From assembly GCF_023740735.1 (NCBI RefSeq), contig NZ_JAMRXH010000012.1:62001-126000 (forward strand): a stretch of 64,000 nucleotides of DNA, written 5' to 3'. The notes beneath the pieces were generated by a model. That model was given only the letters and a program-made list of their open reading frames with translations. It had not been told where the DNA came from and ran no database searches. The position numbers were made by a program, and so were the translations under genes. The stretch's first letter is position 1; each line of letters starts with the position of its first letter. This document shows positions 16,935 through 26,141 of this stretch, one piece after another. This DNA is from Nocardia sp. CDC159 (GTDB lineage Bacteria; Actinomycetota; Actinomycetes; Mycobacteriales; Mycobacteriaceae).

Positions 16935-19046
16935 CTACATCAGCCGCCGCATGAAGTAGGTGTAGCGCAGGGCGGTCGTGAGCGCCGATTCGTCGATATT
17001 GGCGCCGCTGCCGTGGCCGCCCTCCGAGCTCTCGAAGTACAGATACGGATCGCCCAGCGCGCCCAGCTTCGCCGCGAACTTGCGCGCGTGCTGCGGACCG
17101 ACGCGATCGTCCTTGGTGGTGGTCCAGATGAACGGTTCCGGATAGCGCACACCGGCTTTCAGCTGCTGATAGGGCGAGATCCGCGCCAGGAACGCGCGCT
17201 GGGCCGGATCGTCGACGCTGCCGTATTCGCCGACCCAGGACGCGCCCGCCGCGATCTGCTGATAGCGCAGCATGTCCAGCAGCGGAACGCCGATGTCGAC
17301 GGCGTTCCACAGCTCGGGGTGCTGGGTGAGCTCGACGCCGGTGAGCAGCCCGCCATTGGAGGCGCCGCTGATGCCCAGATGCCGGGGTGCGGTGATCTTG
17401 CGATCGATGAGATCCCTTCCGACGGCGGCGAAGTCGTCGAAGGCCCGCTGGCGATCGGTGGTCAGGGCGGCGTCGTGCCAGGACGGCCCGAATTCGCCGC
17501 CGCCGCGGATATTGGCCAGTGCGAACGCGCCGCCGCGCGCCAGCCACAACCGGCCCAGATCGGCGGAGTAGCTCGGCGTCATACTCGCTCCGAAGCCGCC
17601 GTAGGCGTGCAGGATCGTGGGCGCGGTGCCGTCGAACGGCATATCGGCGCGATGTACGACGAAGTAGGGCACCTGGGTGCCGTCGGCGGAGGTGGCCTTC
17701 CACTGATCGACCGTCAGTCCGGTCGAATCGAATTGCGGCGGAACGTTCTTCACTTCCGCGAGCGCACCCGTGGCGGTGTCCAGCCGCCACAGCGCGGGTG
17801 GGCTCAGAAACGAGGTCACCGTCAGATACGACAGGCTGCCGTGGTCGTCGGCGGCCGTGGCGGAGAGGGTGGCGTTGTCCGGCAGCGCGACCGGTGCGGA
17901 GGTCCAGGAGCCGTCCGGGCCGGGGTGATAGATCGTCGCGCGGCCGCGCACATCGTGCAGTGACAGGACGACCACCTGGTCCCGGGTGGTCATGACCTGC
18001 TCCAGCGCATCGGCCGGGCCGGGGGTGTACACCGCCGTCGGCTTGGGATGGGCGGGATCGCGGGCGAGCGCGTCGGCGTCGAGGGCGACCAGCGTTCCGG
18101 CGGGGAAATTCGTGCCGTCTACCGACCAGTCCTGCTGCAGGGAGACGAGCACCCGGTTGGCGACCATACCCTGGAGATCGGCCTTCGGGGGCAGGGCCAC
18201 CGGCCGCGTGCCGTCCGCGACGAGCCGGTACTCGTGCTCGAAGAACGACGGGCTGCGGTCGAGCAGGGCGAGCCGGTGGTTCTCGCCGTCGGTCAGCACG
18301 ACCGGGCGGGTGCTGACATCGCTCGGTTCACCGCGGCCGACCTCGACCGCGGTTTCGAGCGGACGGCCCCGATCCCACTGCTTGACGACATACGCATAGC
18401 CGGAACTGGTCAGCTCGCCGGGCTGCCATTCCCGCCCGACCAGCAGCGAATTGTCGTCCAGCCAGGCGATGTCCTGCTTACCGCGCGGCAGTACGAAGCC
18501 GTCGGGCACGAATCCGTTGGTGGTGAGATCGAATTCGCGGACGGTGACCGCGTCCTCACCGCCCTCCGACAGCGCCACCAGACAGCGCGTCTCGGCGACC
18601 GGGGCGCAGTCGGCGCCCTTCCAGACCCACTTCTTGCCCTCGCCGCTCGCCAGCGCGTCCACATCGAGCACGGTGGTCCACTGTGGTTGCGGCGATTCGT
18701 AATTCGCGACCGAGGTCTTCCGCCAGATCCCCTGCTTGTGGTCCGGATCCTGCCAGAAGTTGTAGATCTCGCCGTGGATGATCGTGGGCTCGGCCAGCCG
18801 GTCCGGCGAATTCCCGACGTCCTTGGCCTGGGCCAGATTGTCGGCGTAGCGCGGATCCTTTTGCAGCACCTCGAGTGTCTTGGCGTTCTCGGCCTCGACC
18901 CACTGGTGCACCCGGGGACTGTCGTTGTCCTCCAGCCACTGGAATTCGTCGGTGGCCGTGGGCGTGGATCGTCCGCACGCGGTGGCGACCCCCACCATCA
19001 GCACGACCATGGCCGTGATCACACCGCTCGCAGTACGTCCCACCAT
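16935..19046 (-). CDS. Prolyl oligopeptidase family serine peptidase, probable lipoprotein
   Basis: A 703-residue S9 peptidase with an N-terminal beta-propeller-like region and a C-terminal alpha/beta hydrolase domain. The catalytic triad is visible: S563 in GISGASNGG, Asp in KDDRVGPQH about 646, and H678 in SEGGHGSG. It should cleave short peptides after proline. The N-terminus has a hydrophobic stretch ending in VATAC, a weak lipobox, suggesting a membrane-anchored extracellular lipoprotein rather than the usual cytosolic enzyme. The ATG at 19046 is preferred because GGGGAGG lies just before it; the frame stays open 72 bases further upstream. Confidence 0.92.
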   Translation of the reverse strand: MVGRTASGVITAMVVLMVGVATACGRSTPTATDEFQWLEDNDSPRVHQWVEAENAKTLEVLQKDPRYADNLAQAKDVGNSPDRLAEPTIIHGEIYNFWQDPDHKQGIWRKTSVANYESPQPQWTTVLDVDALASGEGKKWVWKGADCAPVAETRCLVALSEGGEDAVTVREFDLTTNGFVPDGFVLPRGKQDIAWLDDNSLLVGREWQPGELTSSGYAYVVKQWDRGRPLETAVEVGRGEPSDVSTRPVVLTDGENHRLALLDRSPSFFEHEYRLVADGTRPVALPPKADLQGMVANRVLVSLQQDWSVDGTNFPAGTLVALDADALARDPAHPKPTAVYTPGPADALEQVMTTRDQVVVLSLHDVRGRATIYHPGPDGSWTSAPVALPDNATLSATAADDHGSLSYLTVTSFLSPPALWRLDTATGALAEVKNVPPQFDSTGLTVDQWKATSADGTQVPYFVVHRADMPFDGTAPTILHAYGGFGASMTPSYSADLGRLWLARGGAFALANIRGGGEFGPSWHDAALTTDRQRAFDDFAAVGRDLIDRKITAPRHLGISGASNGGLLTGVELTQHPELWNAVDIGVPLLDMLRYQQIAAGASWVGEYGSVDDPAQRAFLARISPYQQLKAGVRYPEPFIWTTTKDDRVGPQHARKFAAKLGALGDPYLYFESSEGGHGSGANIDESALTTALRYTYFMRRLM

Positions 19047-19143
19047 GCCTCCCCAAGATCGTCCCGATCGCCCAGCGTAGAACACCCCTGGCCGACGCGC
19101 CGGGGCCATCGATCGCACCGGCGCGCCGTCGGGGACCGGCGCA

Positions 19144-19178
19144 GCCGAGCCCGCGCACCAGGGTTACGCGGGCTCGGC
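19144..19178 (-). terminator. Hairpin terminator after the secreted-protein gene
   Basis: A perfect 12-bp stem, GCCGAGCCCGCG at 19144-19155 with its complement at 19167-19178 and an 11-base loop. It lies 17 bases past the stop of the leftward gene at 19195, the right place for an intrinsic terminator, and upstream of the oligopeptidase gene. There is no strong U-tract. Confidence 0.65.
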
Positions 19179-19194
19179 GCCGGGGAGGATCAGG

Positions 19195-19845
19195 TCACGG
19201 GCCGACGGTGATCGGCTGCGACGGGTTGGTGGTGTTGGTGAGTGCGAAGGTGCCCGTCTGCGTTCCGCTGGTGACATCGGTCGGGCACAGGAAGCCGCCG
19301 GTCACCTTGACCGGGACCGGAACGTTGCTGGCGGACACGGTCGAGGGGTTGCCGTTGGTGAACGTGCCGGGCAGCACCGCGGGACCGTTCGGGGCCACCA
19401 GCGCCGTGCAGGACGCGACTCCGCTGCTCTTGATCGTCACCCCGCCCTGCGGAATCGTCATGCTGCCCGCGATGGGCGAGCCGTTCTGCACCGAGACCGA
19501 CCAGGTGCCCGAGGTGGTGACGGTGGCGTTCAGGCCGGGGATATTGGTCGTGCAGCCGCTGATGGTCGGTGCGGAGATCTGTACCGACACCGGCCCGTTG
19601 GGATTGTGGTTGGCCGGGGCGGCGGGCACCGAACCGGTCGCGACGGCGGAGTTGCAGGTGAAGGTCACCGAGCCCGAGGTGAACACGAGCGGTCCCTGGT
19701 TGGTGGCCCGCACCGCGGCCCCGGCCGGGCTCACCGTGGTCGAACCGGCCGGAACCGCCTGCGCCGGAGCGCCGATCGCGACGGTGGCCGCCGCGCAGCT
19801 CACGGCGGCCAGGGTCATTCGGGCGAAGAACAGTTTGCTGAGCAT
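19195..19845 (-). CDS. Secreted Thr/Ser-rich protein of unknown function
   Basis: A 216-residue protein with a clear Sec signal peptide (MLSKLFFARM, then an Ala/Val-rich core, cleavage after AQA about residue 31). The mature part is rich in Thr, Ser, Val, Pro and Gly with four cysteines spaced along it, which suggests a disulfide-bonded beta-sandwich. The family is not one I can name. GAGGAG precedes the ATG at 19845; the longer upstream frame is not used. It is monocistronic, with a hairpin terminator behind it and a 370-bp upstream region. Confidence 0.75.
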   Translation of the reverse strand: MLSKLFFARMTLAAVSCAAATVAIGAPAQAVPAGSTTVSPAGAAVRATNQGPLVFTSGSVTFTCNSAVATGSVPAAPANHNPNGPVSVQISAPTISGCTTNIPGLNATVTTSGTWSVSVQNGSPIAGSMTIPQGGVTIKSSGVASCTALVAPNGPAVLPGTFTNGNPSTVSASNVPVPVKVTGGFLCPTDVTSGTQTGTFALTNTTNPSQPITVGP

Positions 19846-20215
19846 TGTGCGCTCCTCGAGGAATCCGATGGTGGATCGAATGAGCAACCCGACAGTGAAA
19901 TGAACTGGACTGTCGATATAAATGTTGAATCCATCCTCGGTCGCCGACAACGTTGGGAACGTGAGCTTTTCGTTCGGAATGGTCGCCTCGAACGAGGGGC
20001 TTCCGGCTGGAAGTATCCCGTACAATGAATGATCGAATCTTCAAGCAGAACAGGCGGTTTCCGATTCATCTCGGCGAATCATCGCCTCCGACAAGGCGAA
20101 CGGCTGCGGCGACGCTTCCAAGGCGCGTCGTACCCCTGATACCGTGATCGTCAGCGGCGCTCGAGCCCGGCTCACATTCAACGAAAAGCTTTAGTCCCCA
20201 GCGGTGATCGAGGTT
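19846..20215. other. 370-bp intergenic region upstream of the secreted-protein gene
   Basis: No gene is supported. Base composition is lower in G+C than the surroundings, especially 19855-20060, as expected for a promoter region. On the minus strand a TATAT-like -10 candidate lies near 19915-19922. No strong inverted repeat was found, and the short frames here lack ribosome binding sites. Confidence 0.4.
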
Positions 20216-20809
20216 TCAGCTCAGGGCCGTCAATGCCATCGTCCGCAGAATCGGCCGCGCGCGGGTGGCGAGGGCGGCGGAGGCGCTGTGCGGAGTGGAG
20301 TTCAGCAGACCGAAGACCGCATGCGCCTGTACCCGGGCCGACGCCTCGGGTAGCCCCGGATGCAGTTCGCGCAGCACGCCCACCCAGATCTCCACATACT
20401 GCCGCTGGGTGCGGCGGACCTGGCGGCGGGCGGTCTCGGGGAGATTCTCCAGGTCGCGGTCCTGAATGCGGATCAGCTCCGGCTCACCCAGCGCGAAGTC
20501 GAGGTGGAAATCGACCAGGGTCGACAGCGCCCGCTCCGGCGTATCCGCTTGCGCCACACAGGACTTGCCGCCCGCCAGTAGCCGCTGGCTGATCCCGACC
20601 AGCAACTCGACCAGCAGCGCCTCCTTGCTGGGGAAGTGCCGATACACCGCGGGTCCGCTGATGCCCGCCGCCGCGCCGAGATCCTCCAGCCGCACACCCG
20701 GGAATCCGCGATCGGCGATCAGCCGGGCACCCGCCTCCAGCAGCTGCCGCCGCCGCTGCGCCTTGAGCTGTTCGCGGCGCGTGGGCGCGACGGGATCGCT
20801 GGTGGTCAT
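20216..20809 (-). CDS. TetR-family regulator of the adjacent acyl-CoA catabolic operon
   Basis: A 197-residue TetR protein with its helix-turn-helix at about residues 22-66 (GFPGVRLEDLGAAAGISG, then AVYRHFPSKEALL). It is divergent from accD1, with 94 bp between starts, and that gap contains a perfect 10-bp inverted repeat (20840-20849 and 20876-20885). Divergent TetR plus palindrome plus acyl-CoA carboxylase operon strongly suggests a local repressor answering an acyl-CoA intermediate, similar in role to regulators of leucine/isovalerate catabolism elsewhere. Ligand assignment is inference. Confidence 0.87.
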   Translation of the reverse strand: MTTSDPVAPTRREQLKAQRRRQLLEAGARLIADRGFPGVRLEDLGAAAGISGPAVYRHFPSKEALLVELLVGISQRLLAGGKSCVAQADTPERALSTLVDFHLDFALGEPELIRIQDRDLENLPETARRQVRRTQRQYVEIWVGVLRELHPGLPEASARVQAHAVFGLLNSTPHSASAALATRARPILRTMALTALS

Positions 20810-20839
20810 CGCGCCTCCTTCCTGCCTACCTGGACAACT

Positions 20840-20885
20840 CGGTTAATCGAGATTATCTTAAATATCAGTTATTGGCGATTAACCG
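20840..20885. promoter_or_regulatory. Inverted-repeat operator between TetR and accD1
   Basis: CGGTTAATCG at 20840-20849 and its exact complement CGATTAACCG at 20876-20885 flank an A/T-rich 26-base centre that probably holds the promoters. The layout suits a TetR-type repressor binding both arms and controlling both divergent transcripts. Confidence 0.65.
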
Positions 20886-20903
20886 ATCGGGCAGGATGGC
20901 GTG

Positions 20904-22481
20904 ATGACGGTTACGCAGGACACGCGCGTCGACAACCGCGCGGCACATCTGGCGCTGGTGCGCGAGCTACGATCCCGGCTCGCGGCGACCGCGCTGGGCG
21001 GGCCGGAACGGGCGCGCGAACGGCATGTGGCGCGCGGCAAGCTGCTGCCGCGGCAGCGGGTGGACCGGCTGCTCGATCCGGGCAGTCCGTTTCTGGAGCT
21101 CGCCCCGCTGGCGGCCGCGGGCATGTACGACGACGAATGCCCGGGGGCGGGTGTCATCGGCGGCATCGGCCGGGTGTCGGGGCGCGAATGCGTGATCGTG
21201 GCCAACGACGCCACGGTCAAGGGCGGCACCTACTACCCGATGACGGTCAAGAAGCATCTGCGCGCGCAGGAGATCGCGCTGCAGAATCAGCTGCCCTGCG
21301 TCTACCTCGTCGACTCCGGCGGCGCGCATCTGCCGCATCAGGACGAGGTGTTCCCCGACCGTGAGCACTTCGGCCGCATCTTCTACAACCAGGCGACCAT
21401 GAGCGCCAAGGGAATTCCGCAGATCGCGGCCGTGCTGGGCTCGTGCACCGCGGGCGGCGCCTACGTCCCGGCCATGAGCGACGAGGCGGTGATCGTGCGC
21501 AATCAGGGCACCATCTTCCTCGGCGGCCCGCCGCTGGTGAAGGCGGCCACCGGCGAGGTGGTGACGGCCGAGGAGCTCGGCGGCGGCGAATTGCATTCGC
21601 GCACCTCCGGTGTCACCGATCACCTGGCCGAGGACGACGAGGACGCGCTGCGCATCGTGCGCCGCATCGTCGCCACGCTCGGCCCGAAGTCCCCGAGCCC
21701 CTGGGAGATCGCGCCCACGGTGGATCCCATCGCGCCGCAGGACGAGCTGTACGACGTCGTCCCGGTCGACCCGCGCACGCCCTACGACGTGCGCGAGGTC
21801 ATCACCCGCATCGTCGACGGCGGCGAATTCTCGGAGTTCAAGGCCGAATACGGCCGGACCCTGGTCACCGGCTTCGCCCGCGTCCACGGCCATCCGGTCG
21901 GCATCGTGGCCAACAACGGCGTGCTGTTCGCCGAATCCGCGCTCAAGGGAGCGCATTTCATCGAGCTGTGCGACAAGCGCTCGGTGCCGCTGGTCTTCCT
22001 GCAGAACATCACCGGCTTCATGGTCGGCCGCGACTACGAGGCGGGCGGCATCGCCAAACACGGCGCGAAGATGGTCACCGCGGTGGCCTGTGCGCGGGTG
22101 CCGAAGCTGACGGTGGTGATCGGCGGTTCGTACGGGGCCGGTAACTACTCCATGTGCGGGCGCGCGTATTCCCCGCGCTTCCTGTGGATGTGGCCCAATG
22201 CGCGGATCTCGGTGATGGGCGGCGAACAGGCGGCCTCGGTGCTGGCGACCGTGCGCGGCGATCAGGTCGGCGACTCCTGGTCGGCGGAGGAGCAGGAGGC
22301 GTTCAAGGCGCCCATTCGCGAACAGTACGAGCGCCAGGGCAATCCGTACTATTCGACCGCACGGCTGTGGGACGACGGCGTCATCGACCCGGCCGATACC
22401 CGCACGGTGCTGGGCCTGGCGCTGTCGGTGTGCGCGCAGGCGCCGCTGGCACCGGTCTCCTACGGCGTCTTCCGGATGTGA
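20904..22481 (+). CDS. accD1: Acyl-CoA carboxylase carboxyltransferase (beta) subunit, methylcrotonyl-CoA carboxylase type
   Basis: A 525-residue biotin-dependent carboxyltransferase with both crotonase-like halves. The acyl-CoA and carboxybiotin oxyanion regions are visible as GGTYYPMTVKKH, SGGAHLP, GSCTAGGAYVPAMSDE and, in the second half, VFLQNITGFMVG and GGSYGAGNYSMCGRAYSPRFLWMWPNARISVMGG (in pieces). This matches AccD1-type subunits, which carboxylate 3-methylcrotonyl-CoA in leucine breakdown, rather than the acetyl/propionyl AccD5 type. ATG at 20904 or GTG at 20901 may start it. It opens a tightly packed operon, with accA1 five bases after its stop or overlapping it. Confidence 0.92.
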   Translation: MTVTQDTRVDNRAAHLALVRELRSRLAATALGGPERARERHVARGKLLPRQRVDRLLDPGSPFLELAPLAAAGMYDDECPGAGVIGGIGRVSGRECVIVANDATVKGGTYYPMTVKKHLRAQEIALQNQLPCVYLVDSGGAHLPHQDEVFPDREHFGRIFYNQATMSAKGIPQIAAVLGSCTAGGAYVPAMSDEAVIVRNQGTIFLGGPPLVKAATGEVVTAEELGGGELHSRTSGVTDHLAEDDEDALRIVRRIVATLGPKSPSPWEIAPTVDPIAPQDELYDVVPVDPRTPYDVREVITRIVDGGEFSEFKAEYGRTLVTGFARVHGHPVGIVANNGVLFAESALKGAHFIELCDKRSVPLVFLQNITGFMVGRDYEAGGIAKHGAKMVTAVACARVPKLTVVIGGSYGAGNYSMCGRAYSPRFLWMWPNARISVMGGEQAASVLATVRGDQVGDSWSAEEQEAFKAPIREQYERQGNPYYSTARLWDDGVIDPADTRTVLGLALSVCAQAPLAPVSYGVFRM

Positions 22482-22486
22482 TCGAG

Positions 22487-24508
22487 ATGATGCACAACTC
22501 CCACCCCGTCCCGTTCGACACGGTCCTGGTCGCCAATCGCGGTGAGATCGCGGTGCGCGTCATGCGGACCCTGCGCACCATGGGAATTCGCTCGGTCGCG
22601 GTGTACAGCGACGCCGATGCCGACGCCCGGCACGTACACGAGGCCGATATCGCGGTGCGGCTGGGCCCGGCCCCGGCGCGGCAGAGCTACCTCGACATCG
22701 ACCGGGTGGTCGACGCCGCGGTGCGCACCGGCGCGCAGGCCGTACACCCGGGTTACGGCTTCCTGTCGGAGAATCCGGCCTTCGCGGCCGCGCTCGCCAA
22801 GGCGGGCATCGCCTTCCTGGGTCCACCCGCCAGGGCCATCGAGATCATGGGCGACAAGATCGCCGCCAAGAACACGGTCGCCGCCTTCGGCGTGCCGGTC
22901 GTGCCCGGTATCGCGCGGCCCGGTCTCACCGATGCCGAATTGATCGACGCCGCAACAGATATCGGTTATCCGGTGCTGGTGAAGCCGTCGGCGGGCGGTG
23001 GCGGCAAGGGGATGCGCCTGGTGCACGAGCCCGACCGGCTGGCCGAGGCACTGGTCGGTGCCCGGCGCGAGGCGGCGGCCGCCTTCGGCGACGACACCCT
23101 GTTCCTGGAGCGGTTCGTCACCCGTCCCCGACATATCGAGGTGCAGATCCTCGCCGACCAGTACGGCCACGTGCTGCATCTGGGCGAGCGCGAATGCAGC
23201 CTGCAGCGCCGCCACCAGAAGGTGATCGAGGAGGCCCCGTCACCGCTGCTGGACACCGAGACCCGGGCCCGAATCGGCGCGGCCGCGTGCAATACCGCCC
23301 GCAGCGTCGACTACGTCGGCGCGGGCACGGTCGAGTTCATCGTGTCCGCCGACCGCCCCGACGAATTCTTCTTCATGGAGATGAACACCCGCCTGCAGGT
23401 GGAACATCCGGTGACCGAGCTGATCACCGGTGTCGACCTGGTCGAATGTCAGATCCGGGTGGCCGCCGGGCAGAAGCTCGGGGCGAGCCAGGAGGATATC
23501 CGGCTGACCGGCCACGCCGTGGAGGCCCGCGTCTACGCCGAGGATCCGAGCCGCGACTTCCTGCCGACCGGCGGCACGGTGCTCGCGCTGTCGGAGCCGG
23601 AAGGGGTCGGCGTGCGAGTGGATTCGAGCCTGCGCGCGGGCACGGTCGTCGGCAGCGACTACGACCCGATGCTGTCGAAGGTGATCGCCTACGCCCCGGA
23701 ACGCGCGGCGGCCATCGCGAAACTCGATGCCGCCCTGGCCGATACGATCGTGCTCGGGGTGCGGACCAACACCGACTTCCTGCGCTTCCTGCTCGCCGAT
23801 CCGGACGTGATCGCCGGGCGGCTGGATACCGGTCTGCTGGATCGCCGCGTCGCCGAGTTCAGCTCCGCGCCCGTCTCGGACGAGCAGTTCATCGCCGCGG
23901 CGGCGGTTCGGTGGCTGGCGGGGTGGCCGGTGCGTCCTGCCGATCCGTGGGCGGTCCCCGACGGCTGGCGGCTCGGCACCCCGGCGCCGACGACCTATCG
24001 CCTGGCCGGGGGCGACCGCGTGGTGCACGTCCATTTCACGGGACGGCCGGAGGCGGGCCAGGTGTGGGTCGACGACTCCGAAAAGCTTGCTCTGGCAGTC
24101 AATTCGGATGCGTCCGGTGCGAATCTCACCGTCACCCTGAACGGCATTCGCACCTGCTTCCGCGCCGCCGGGCGCGACGATCAGATCTGGCTCGCCTCCG
24201 CCGCCGGTATCGCGATGGTTCGCGAGGTCGCCGAGGTCAGCGTCCGGGCGTCCGCCGAACACGTCGGCGACGCCGAGATCCGCAGTCCCATGCCCGGTTC
24301 GGTGATCGCGGTGTCGGCCTCCGCGGGCGCGGCCGTCGCCGCGGGCGCGCCCGTGGTCATCGTCGAGGCCATGAAGATGGAGCACACCCTCACCGCGCCG
24401 ATCGCGGGAACCGTTGAGCTGCTGGTCGATACCGGAACCCAGGTGCAGGTCGACCAGGTGCTCGCCCGCATCGTTCCCGACACCGATCCGAAGGAAACCC
24501 AGGCATGA
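22487..24508 (+). CDS. accA1: Acyl-CoA carboxylase alpha subunit (biotin carboxylase plus biotin carrier)
   Basis: A 673-residue alpha subunit. The biotin carboxylase domain starts at FDTVLVANRGEIAVRV and carries the ATP-grasp loop KPSAGGGGKGMRLV, the ERDCSLQRRHQKV-type segment (here EREC) and EMNTRLQVEHPVTE. A BT-like linker follows, then the biotinyl carrier domain with the modified lysine in EAMKMEHTL close to the C-terminus. With AccD1 it carboxylates 3-methylcrotonyl-CoA. A GTG at 22478 overlapping the accD1 stop is an alternative start; the ATG at 22487 lies nearer the conserved N-terminus. It overlaps the next gene by ATGA. Confidence 0.93.
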   Translation: MMHNSHPVPFDTVLVANRGEIAVRVMRTLRTMGIRSVAVYSDADADARHVHEADIAVRLGPAPARQSYLDIDRVVDAAVRTGAQAVHPGYGFLSENPAFAAALAKAGIAFLGPPARAIEIMGDKIAAKNTVAAFGVPVVPGIARPGLTDAELIDAATDIGYPVLVKPSAGGGGKGMRLVHEPDRLAEALVGARREAAAAFGDDTLFLERFVTRPRHIEVQILADQYGHVLHLGERECSLQRRHQKVIEEAPSPLLDTETRARIGAAACNTARSVDYVGAGTVEFIVSADRPDEFFFMEMNTRLQVEHPVTELITGVDLVECQIRVAAGQKLGASQEDIRLTGHAVEARVYAEDPSRDFLPTGGTVLALSEPEGVGVRVDSSLRAGTVVGSDYDPMLSKVIAYAPERAAAIAKLDAALADTIVLGVRTNTDFLRFLLADPDVIAGRLDTGLLDRRVAEFSSAPVSDEQFIAAAAVRWLAGWPVRPADPWAVPDGWRLGTPAPTTYRLAGGDRVVHVHFTGRPEAGQVWVDDSEKLALAVNSDASGANLTVTLNGIRTCFRAAGRDDQIWLASAAGIAMVREVAEVSVRASAEHVGDAEIRSPMPGSVIAVSASAGAAVAAGAPVVIVEAMKMEHTLTAPIAGTVELLVDTGTQVQVDQVLARIVPDTDPKETQA

Positions 24509-25665
24509 CCGACTACCTGTCCACGGGCACCCTGCCCGACGACTATCGCGACCTCGCCCTGACCGTCCGCGATTTCGCCCGCCAGGTCGTCGCACCCGTC
24601 GCCGCGAAACACGATGAGGAGCACAGCTTCCCGTACGAGGTGGTCGCGGGCATGGCGGAGATGGGCCTGTTCGGCCTGCCGTTTCCGGAGGAGTACGGCG
24701 GCATGGGCGGGGACTATTTCGCGCTGTGCCTGGCCCTCGAGGAGCTGGGCAAGATCGACCAGAGCGTGGCCATCACGCTGGAGGCCGGGGTGTCACTGGG
24801 CGCGATGCCGATCTTCCGCTTCGGCAACGATCGGCAGAAGCAGCAGTGGTTGCCGCAGTTGACCTCCGGGCGCGCACTCGCCGCCTTCGGGCTCACCGAA
24901 CCCGGTGCGGGCAGCGATGCGGGCGGCACCCGCACCACGGCGGTGCTCGACGGCGGCGACTGGATCATCAACGGCAGCAAGCAGTTCATCACCAACTCCG
25001 GCACCGACATCACCCGCCTGGTGACGGTGACGGCGGTGACCGGGCAGGCCGACGGCAAGAAGGAGATCTCCACCATCCTGGTGCCGACCGACACCCCCGG
25101 CTTCACCGCCGAGCCCGCCTACAACAAGGTCGGCTGGAACGCCTCGGACACCCATCCGCTGTCGTTCACCGACGTCCGGGTGCCGCAGGAGAATCTGCTC
25201 GGTGAGCGCGGCCGCGGTTACGCCAACTTCCTGCGCATCCTCGACGAGGGCCGCATCGCCATCGCCGCGCTGGCGGTCGGTGCGGCACAGGGCTGCGTGG
25301 AGGAGAGCGTGCGCTACGCCAAGGAGCGGGCGGCGTTCGGGCAGGCCATCGGCCGCAATCAGGCCATCGCGTTCAAGATCGCGCGCATGGAGGCCCGGGC
25401 ACATGCCGCCCGCACGGCCTACTACGACGCCGCCGCGCTGATGCTGGCCGGTAAACCGTTCAAGAAGCAGGCCTCGATCGCCAAGCTGATCGCCAGCGAG
25501 GCGGCCATGGACAATGCCCGCGATGCCACCCAGATCTTCGGCGGCTACGGCTTCATGAACGAATATGCTGTGGCCCGGCACTATCGCGACAGCAAGATTC
25601 TGGAAATCGGTGAGGGCACCACGGAGGTGCAGTTGATGCTGATCGGACGGGAGCTGGGGCTGTGA
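24505..25665 (+). CDS. Acyl-CoA dehydrogenase (FadE19-like)
   Basis: A 386-residue flavoprotein of full family length with the standard signatures AAFGLTEPGAGSDAGG (FAD/substrate binding) and YGFMNEYAVARHYRD near the end. The operon and mycobacterial synteny suggest oxidation of isovaleryl-CoA or a related branched acyl-CoA. However, the C-terminal IGEGTTE keeps a glutamate at the usual MCAD/SCAD base position, whereas classical isovaleryl-CoA dehydrogenases have lost it there and use another glutamate. Substrate is therefore open between isovaleryl-CoA, 2-methyl-branched acyl-CoA and others. It is coupled to its neighbours by ATGA and GTGA overlaps. Confidence 0.9.
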   Translation: MTDYLSTGTLPDDYRDLALTVRDFARQVVAPVAAKHDEEHSFPYEVVAGMAEMGLFGLPFPEEYGGMGGDYFALCLALEELGKIDQSVAITLEAGVSLGAMPIFRFGNDRQKQQWLPQLTSGRALAAFGLTEPGAGSDAGGTRTTAVLDGGDWIINGSKQFITNSGTDITRLVTVTAVTGQADGKKEISTILVPTDTPGFTAEPAYNKVGWNASDTHPLSFTDVRVPQENLLGERGRGYANFLRILDEGRIAIAALAVGAAQGCVEESVRYAKERAAFGQAIGRNQAIAFKIARMEARAHAARTAYYDAAALMLAGKPFKKQASIAKLIASEAAMDNARDATQIFGGYGFMNEYAVARHYRDSKILEIGEGTTEVQLMLIGRELGL

Positions 25666-26141
25666 GTGAGACGCGGCGCATCGTCCAGCGGGGGCTGTGG
25701 TTCGAGGAATTCGAGACCGATGTGCGGTACGAGCACCGGCCCGGCCGCACCATTACCGAGGCCGACAATGTGCTGTTCACGACGCTGACGATGAATACCC
25801 AGGCGTTGCATCTGGACGCCGCGTTCGCCGACGCGCTGCCGCCGTTCCATCGGCGGCTGGTCAATTCGATGTTCACGCTGTCCACCCTGGTGGGCCTGTC
25901 GGTGGCGCAGCTGACCCAGGGCACCATCGTGGCCAATCTCGGCTTCTCCGATATCGCCTTCCCCAAGCCGCTGTTCCACGGCGACACTCTCTACGCCGAA
26001 ACCCTGGTCACCGATAAACGCGAATCCAAGAGCCGCCCGGGCGAGGGCATCGTCACCTTCGCCCACACCGGCCGCAATCAGCACGGTGATGTGGTCGCGA
26101 CGGCGGTCCGCAAAACGCTGGTGCGGTGCAGGCCGTCATGA
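25662..26141 (+). CDS. MaoC-family acyl-CoA dehydratase
   Basis: A 159-residue hot-dog-fold protein of the MaoC type, with the entry motif GLWFEEF then GRTITEADNVLF and the strand FHGDTLYAETLV. It corresponds in position and length to the MaoC gene of the mycobacterial accD1-accA1 cluster, where hydration of an enoyl-CoA such as 3-methylglutaconyl-CoA is the expected step. The MaoC catalytic Asp/His pair is only loosely recognisable (TEAD and the MNTQALHLD segment). It starts at the GTG overlapping the dehydrogenase stop and overlaps citE by ATGA. Confidence 0.88.
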   Translation: MSETRRIVQRGLWFEEFETDVRYEHRPGRTITEADNVLFTTLTMNTQALHLDAAFADALPPFHRRLVNSMFTLSTLVGLSVAQLTQGTIVANLGFSDIAFPKPLFHGDTLYAETLVTDKRESKSRPGEGIVTFAHTGRNQHGDVVATAVRKTLVRCRPS

